Source: DATDCV01 sp036524155 (GTDB lineage: Bacteria; Verrucomicrobiota; Verrucomicrobiia; Limisphaerales; UBA8199). From it: a stretch of 10,814 nt of DNA. A program made the position numbers and the translations under genes. Shown here in pieces: positions 7,305-10,814 of the stretch. The notes under the pieces were generated by a model. That model was given only the letters and a program-made list of their open reading frames with translations, was not told the DNA's origin and did not search any database. Position 1 is the first letter of the stretch; the number at the start of each line of letters is the position of its first letter. The stretch lies in the NCBI GenBank assembly GCA_036524155.1, contig DATDCV010000577.1:1-10814 (forward strand), read 5' to 3'.

Positions 7305-8354
7305 CTACGGGCGTGGAGGTGCCTTGGAGCCCAGGCGCTGCAGGACTTCGCGCACAACATCGTCGACGTTCAAGCCCGACGGCGCGTCTGGCGGTTTTTG
7401 GTCGTCGGCCGGCGGCGGCGCCTTCGCGCCCGGCCGGCGGCACGCGCCCGCCGCCTCAGTGAAACCGCAGTCCGCGAGAATGCACGCAATGCGCCCGCGG
7501 ATCTCCTCGTAGTCGCTTTGCTCACGGGGCGAAAGCAACTGCCGCGAGGTGCCGAGTTTGAATCCGCGGAGTGACATGCCGGCGCGGAAACCCTCCGGGA
7601 AATTCGTGCCGTAGAGCATCGCGTTGATGAGATCGAGCAGCTTCAACTGGATGCGCCTCGCCTCCTGCCAGTGCCCGGCGAGGGTTTCATGGTAAAGCTT
7701 CATCACAACTTCGGGCACAACGCCGCTGGTCGCGATGGTCCCGCCGTCGGCGCCCATGAGCAGCGCGGGAAAGAGAATCTCTTCGCAGCCCATCAGGCAA
7801 ATGAAGTCGGGGCGCTGGGGCTTGATGGCGTGCAAGGTGTTGAGGAAGCGCGGGAAATCGCGGCTGCTGTCTTTGATGCCGACAATACGGGGGCAATCCA
7901 GGGCCAGCCGGGTAACGACCGGCAAGCCGATTTCGTTGGAGAACTGCGGGATATTGTAGAGCACGATGTCAATCGGCGAACGCCGCGCCAGTTCCCGGAA
8001 CAAATGCTCAATGCTCTCCTGGCTGACCTTGTAGTAATACGGCCCCGTCACCGACACAGCAGCGCAGCCGAGATCAGCGTATGCGCGGCAGGCTTCCAGA
8101 ATCAGCGTCAGGTTCGCTTCCGCCGCGCCGGCCAGGATCGGCACGCGCCCGCGCGTTTCCTCGGCCACAATCCGGATGACGCGCTTGCGCTCTTCAAAGC
8201 TCAAGCGGATGAACTCGCCGGTGCTGCCGTTGGGGTAAAGCCCGCTGACGCCCTTCTCAACAAGCCAATTGATCATCCGCCGCAACTCGTCCTCGTTGAT
8301 CTGGCCATCGTCGAGGAACGGAACCAGGTTCGGCGTGAAAATGCCTTGTAGCAT
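7305..8354 (-). CDS. DHDPS/NAL-family class I pyruvate aldolase with a BMC encapsulation-type tail
   Basis: 349 residues. Residues 1 to about 303 are a complete (beta/alpha)8 aldolase of the dihydrodipicolinate synthase / N-acetylneuraminate lyase family, which cleaves or makes 2-keto acids through a Schiff base with pyruvate. Visible hallmarks are the carboxylate-binding GSTGE (43-47), catalytic Tyr133 in LYNIP, and Schiff-base Lys161 in GIKDSS. Family members are normally about 290-310 residues. Here a Pro/Ala/charged linker (about 304-326) is followed by an amphipathic helix (about 328-342), typical of microcompartment cargo. The gene starts 19 nt after the enolase-superfamily gene and is followed 43 nt later by the BMC-H gene. 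By context the likely job is cleavage of a 2-keto-3-deoxy sugar acid to pyruvate and an aldehyde rather than lysine synthesis; this is inference. A keto-deoxy-sugar-acid dehydratase of the same family is an alternative. The Shine-Dalgarno is weak. Confidence 0.9.
   Translation of the reverse strand: MLQGIFTPNLVPFLDDGQINEDELRRMINWLVEKGVSGLYPNGSTGEFIRLSFEERKRVIRIVAEETRGRVPILAGAAEANLTLILEACRAYADLGCAAVSVTGPYYYKVSQESIEHLFRELARRSPIDIVLYNIPQFSNEIGLPVVTRLALDCPRIVGIKDSSRDFPRFLNTLHAIKPQRPDFICLMGCEEILFPALLMGADGGTIATSGVVPEVVMKLYHETLAGHWQEARRIQLKLLDLINAMLYGTNFPEGFRAGMSLRGFKLGTSRQLLSPREQSDYEEIRGRIACILADCGFTEAAGACRRPGAKAPPPADDQKPPDAPSGLNVDDVVREVLQRLGSKAPPRP
7323..7376 (-). other. Encapsulation-peptide-like C-terminal helix of the aldolase
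   Basis: Residues 327-344 (GLNVDDVVREVLQRLGSK) form a short predicted amphipathic helix with Val330, Val333/334, Val337/Leu338 and Leu341 on one face and Asp, Arg, Glu, Gln on the other. It is joined to the enzyme by a flexible linker rich in Pro and Ala. BMC cargo enzymes are known to carry such 15-20 residue helices at a terminus, often with a V(R/E)xVLxRL-like pattern, and these bind shell proteins and drive cargo clustering. The shell gene next door strengthens the reading. Confidence 0.75.
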
Positions 8355-8373
8355 CGCCCGGCGAGTCTATTCG

Positions 8374-9555
8374 CTAGTGGAACCGGCGCGAAGTGGAAAA
8401 AATCGTCCGCCCGGCGACTTTGATCTCCGCGTCGACAAGATATTTTTCCAATGCTTCCAGGTTTGGCTCAACGCCTAGCCCTGGTCGGTCGGGCAAATGA
8501 ACCTGTCCGCGCGAGTCCGGCAACAGTTGCGTGGCTGTGAAATCCCGCGCGAGCGCCGATGGTTCGAAGGGATATTCGCACAAGTCGTCGCGCTCGCGGC
8601 CGGCGCAGGGCTGGAGTGAGGCGCTCAGCGCCAGGTGCGTCGTGAAGGTGTGGTTGACGAACTGCACGCTGCGGCTCGCGGCATAGTCGGCCACTTGTGC
8701 CGCCGTAGTGATGCCGCCGATGCGCCCGGTGTCAATTTGCACGAAGCCAAGGCCGGCGTAATCGATCATGGCGCGGGCGAGCTGGAAATTGTGGCAGCCT
8801 TCGCCTCCCGCGAGCTTTATAGACCGGCAGCGCCCGGCCAGCTCGTGATACGCGGCCAGAGCGCCCGAGACAAAGGGTTCCTCCAGCCAGACCGCTCGGC
8901 AGGCTTCCAGGGCCGGGAGTCGCTGGGCCGCGCGCTCTACGTCCTCGCCCCAGACTATCCCGGCGTCGACGAGCAGCGTGATATGGTCTCCCAGACCCTC
9001 GCGGGCCGCGTGGACCTGATCGGTGTCAGCCTCGACCGCGCCGCGTCCGTAGGGGCCCCAGCCGAATTTCGCGGCCTTGAAACCGGCCCGGGCGACGGCT
9101 TGGGCGCGGCGGAATGTGGTCTGGGGATCGTCGCCGAACAATTGCGAAGCGTAGGCGGTCTTGGGGAAAGCGCGCTCCTGGCCGAGCAAACGCCAGACGG
9201 GTTCGCCGACTTTCCTGCCCAGCAAATCCCAGAGCGCAACATCAATGCCGGAGAGCGTGTGATCGGCCTGCAGCAAATCGAAGCTCTGTTCGCGGACCAG
9301 GGCGTTGACCCGACGGATATCGGCCGGGGTTTCGATGCGCTGTCCGAGCACCGAGTCGCTCACCGGCTTGCAGGCGCTATGGGACATGGGGCAGTTCCAA
9401 CTCGCGATCGAAACCAGCGGCGATGCTTCGCATTCGCCCCAGCCAACGTTGCCGTCGGCTGCAACGCGCACGAGCAGCGCGTCCTGGCTGCCGTCGCCGA
9501 TGTCGCGGACCTCCGGCAGTGAGAGATAGAAAAAATCCACCGCGTCGATTTTCAT
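8374..9555 (-). CDS. Enolase-superfamily acid-sugar dehydratase (mandelate racemase/MLE group)
   Basis: 393 residues from the ATG at 9555, 5 nt after the SDR stop. The open frame extends farther upstream, but that part only reads the SDR gene out of frame. The superfamily abstracts the proton alpha to a carboxylate, with Mg2+ bound by three acidic residues. The N-terminal capping domain (about 1-125) includes GWGECE (38-43). Barrel residues seen are Lys163 (AAKFGWGP), metal ligands Asp197 (LLVDAG), Glu225 (WLEEPF) and Glu252 (GGEG), and a probable Asp275/His302 dyad (IDTGRIGG; NHTFTTH), spaced 27 residues as in mandelate racemase. The usual Lys-x-Lys reads Lys-Phe-Gly, so the second Lys is missing, as in some subgroups. 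Dehydration of an aldonate or uronate-derived acid to a 2-keto-3-deoxy acid fits the aldolase that follows. Racemase or cycloisomerase activity is not excluded. Confidence 0.9.
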   Translation of the reverse strand: MKIDAVDFFYLSLPEVRDIGDGSQDALLVRVAADGNVGWGECEASPLVSIASWNCPMSHSACKPVSDSVLGQRIETPADIRRVNALVREQSFDLLQADHTLSGIDVALWDLLGRKVGEPVWRLLGQERAFPKTAYASQLFGDDPQTTFRRAQAVARAGFKAAKFGWGPYGRGAVEADTDQVHAAREGLGDHITLLVDAGIVWGEDVERAAQRLPALEACRAVWLEEPFVSGALAAYHELAGRCRSIKLAGGEGCHNFQLARAMIDYAGLGFVQIDTGRIGGITTAAQVADYAASRSVQFVNHTFTTHLALSASLQPCAGRERDDLCEYPFEPSALARDFTATQLLPDSRGQVHLPDRPGLGVEPNLEALEKYLVDAEIKVAGRTIFSTSRRFH

Positions 9556-9560
9556 CGGAT

Positions 9561-10319
9561 TCAGAAAGTGATCGTCAAACCGCCATCGACGGTGATGACC
9601 TGCCCGGTGAGGTAGGTGGCGTCCGGCCCGGCGAGGAACGCGGCGACTCCGGCAATCTCTTCGGGCCGGCCGGCGCGCTTCAGAGGCAAATGGTGGCCCT
9701 CGACGTAGTTGGCGCGAAACCACGCCGTCTCCAGCTCGTTGGCGCCGTCGGCTGTCCGGCTCATTTCCGTGTCCACAAACCCGGGAGCAATCGCGTTGAC
9801 CAGAATGCCCTGCGGCGCGAGCTCGAGCGCGAGGTTGCGGCAATACTGGTTCAGCGCCGCCTTGGCCATCGCATAAGCGCTTAAGCCCTTTTCGACGCGC
9901 TCGCCGTGAATGGAAGTGATATGGATAATCCGCCCGCCCCCGGACATCAGCGCGACGGCCAAACGGGTCATGCGGACCGCGCCATCGAACATGATGTCGA
10001 AGGGCTTGCGCCACTCCGCCAAGGCCGACCGGGTCGCGTCCGCCGCGAGGACCACGCCGGCGGAGTTCACCAGCACGTCGACATGCCCCCAACGCTCGCG
10101 CAGGACCCGGTCGACGCGTTCGATCACCGCCGCATCACTGTAATCGCCCGGGCAGACGAGGTGGTCGCCGGCAGGCAAGGATTTTGCCAGTTCCTGCAAG
10201 CGCTCCTCACGGCGGGCATTGAGACAGACGTCGCAACCATCCGTCGCAAAACGCACCGCGGTGGCCCGCCCGATTCCCGAGGAAGCGCCCGTGACAATGA
10301 TCTTTCGCCGGTCACTCAT
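9561..10319 (-). CDS. Short-chain dehydrogenase/reductase (SDR), NAD(P)-dependent
   Basis: A 252-residue classical SDR. Visible are the TGASSGIG cofactor motif (10-17), NSAG (85-88), Ser136 in HITSIHG, the YAMAK active-site motif with Tyr149 and Lys153, the APGFVDTEM stretch (178-186), and the LTGQVITVDGG C-terminus (238-247). The residue after beta2 is Asn34/Ala35/Arg36 rather than Asp, which hints at NADP(H) use, but this is weak. The helix-4 Asn of the catalytic tetrad (vNlxG motif) appears as Met110 (FDIMFDG). It starts 6 nt after the upstream mutarotase-like gene and ends 5 nt before the dehydratase, so they are very likely co-transcribed. Oxidation of a sugar to a lactone, or of a sugar acid at a ring carbon, is inferred from the neighbours; substrate unknown. 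Confidence 0.92.
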   Translation of the reverse strand: MSDRRKIIVTGASSGIGRATAVRFATDGCDVCLNARREERLQELAKSLPAGDHLVCPGDYSDAAVIERVDRVLRERWGHVDVLVNSAGVVLAADATRSALAEWRKPFDIMFDGAVRMTRLAVALMSGGGRIIHITSIHGERVEKGLSAYAMAKAALNQYCRNLALELAPQGILVNAIAPGFVDTEMSRTADGANELETAWFRANYVEGHHLPLKRAGRPEEIAGVAAFLAGPDATYLTGQVITVDGGLTITF

Positions 10320-10325
10320 GTTCGT

Positions 10326-10814
10326 TCACTCTTTCAGCCGCCCGGCGCGAATGGAGACGCGCGTCTCCAGTTTCTGTCCAGGCTCGAGACTGGAGCATTG
10401 GTTCTTCAGAGCGGCTTCGTTCACCGAAATCGGCATGGTTGTGCAAGGCTCGAGCACGGCGGTGTAGTGGCCGAGAAAGCCGCCGTAAGTCGCGAAAAGC
10501 CACGCGTAGGGAAAGACATGCGGGTCGAACTCGTACGCGAATTCGATGCGTTCGGATGGCCGCCGCCACACCATCCGGCCTGCGCGCAAATCGAAGAGAT
10601 AGAAGAAATCCATCGTGCCGTCAGCCGCGGGAACCACGTTCACCGATTTGCCTTCGAGCTGCGGCCAGGAAAACGGCGACTGGGTGGCGAATCGCGAGTA
10701 ATTCAGGTCCACTACCTGCGCCCGGTCCGCGGGGCAGTCAATCACGTCGCCGGCCGCGATGTTGAGCGCCGCGTGGAGTTTCCAAAGAAACCGGCGTCGT
10801 TCGCCGGTGAGATT
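10326..10814 (-). CDS. Galactose-mutarotase-like (aldose 1-epimerase/DUF4432-type) protein, 5' end outside the window
   Basis: The last 162 residues are visible; the frame is open to the window edge and the conserved text begins at once (FLWKLHAALNI), so the start lies upstream of the window. The sequence is beta-rich, with features of the galactose mutarotase-like beta-sandwich fold: FLWKLHAALNI, FFYLFDL, YGGFLGHYTAVLEPCTTMPI and a LEPGQKLETRVSI closing strand. Proteins of this type bind sugars and often interconvert anomers; some members are not enzymes. An in-frame GTG at 10745 is internal to the domain and is not a credible start. It ends 6 nt before the SDR start and is the first visible member of the sugar-acid operon. 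I recognise the fold type, not a specific function. Confidence 0.7.
   Translation of the reverse strand, partial: NLTGERRRFLWKLHAALNIAAGDVIDCPADRAQVVDLNYSRFATQSPFSWPQLEGKSVNVVPAADGTMDFFYLFDLRAGRMVWRRPSERIEFAYEFDPHVFPYAWLFATYGGFLGHYTAVLEPCTTMPISVNEAALKNQCSSLEPGQKLETRVSIRAGRLKE

Noticed and set aside
7000..7443. A 147-codon open frame covering the BMC domain
   Set aside because: Its first part reads the aldolase 3' end out of frame and the true BMC N-terminus lies in a different frame from 7261, so this is a frameshift by-product.
7671..8351. A 226-codon plus-strand frame antisense to the aldolase, and a similar 295-codon one at 8635-9522
   Set aside because: Both are mirror frames of well-supported enzymes and show no domain or ribosome binding site.
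8374..10092. A 572-codon open frame upstream-extended from the dehydratase
   Set aside because: Everything before the ATG at 9555 is the SDR gene read out of frame, with Arg/Gly-rich low-information sequence; the domain begins at MKIDAVDFFY.

Overview
The window looks like a GC-rich chromosomal segment from a PVC-group bacterium, most likely Verrucomicrobiota. This is inferred from gene content: a secreted autotransporter-strand repeat protein without a barrel, an alpha-glucuronidase-like secreted hydrolase with a C-terminal domain familiar from Verrucomicrobiota and Planctomycetota, and a bacterial microcompartment (BMC) shell gene. No marker gene is present to prove it. All seven supported genes are on the minus strand, so transcription runs from high to low coordinates.

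The right half (10814 down to 7000) is a tight catabolic operon with gaps of 6, 5, 19 and 43 nt. Its order is: the 3' part of a galactose-mutarotase-like gene, an SDR oxidoreductase, an enolase-superfamily acid-sugar dehydratase (or racemase/cycloisomerase), a DHDPS/N-acetylneuraminate-lyase family aldolase, and a small BMC-H shell gene. The aldolase has a 46-residue C-terminal extension: a Pro/Ala-rich linker followed by an amphipathic helix with the form of a BMC encapsulation peptide. The shell gene is complete in length but split by one frameshift at about 7200. Together they suggest non-phosphorylative sugar breakdown: oxidation, dehydration to a 2-keto-3-deoxy acid, then retro-aldol cleavage to pyruvate plus an aldehyde. 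The aldolase would be loaded into a microcompartment that contains the aldehyde. This is the most interesting content of the window.

The middle (6999 to 3051) holds a 268-nt non-coding stretch with a good sigma-70-like promoter and an 11-bp-period direct repeat just upstream. It drives a 1226-residue secreted beta-helical repeat protein.

The left part (2913 to 1) holds a secreted GH67/GH20-N-like glycoside hydrolase and, one nucleotide after its stop, the 5' two thirds or so of an HpcH/HpaI-family class II pyruvate aldolase that runs off the window. A secreted hydrolase coupled to a keto-acid aldolase fits the same theme of breaking down uronic or acidic sugars from polysaccharide.

No tRNA, rRNA, CRISPR, insertion sequence or origin was recognised. 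No stretch longer than 300 nt lacks a gene.
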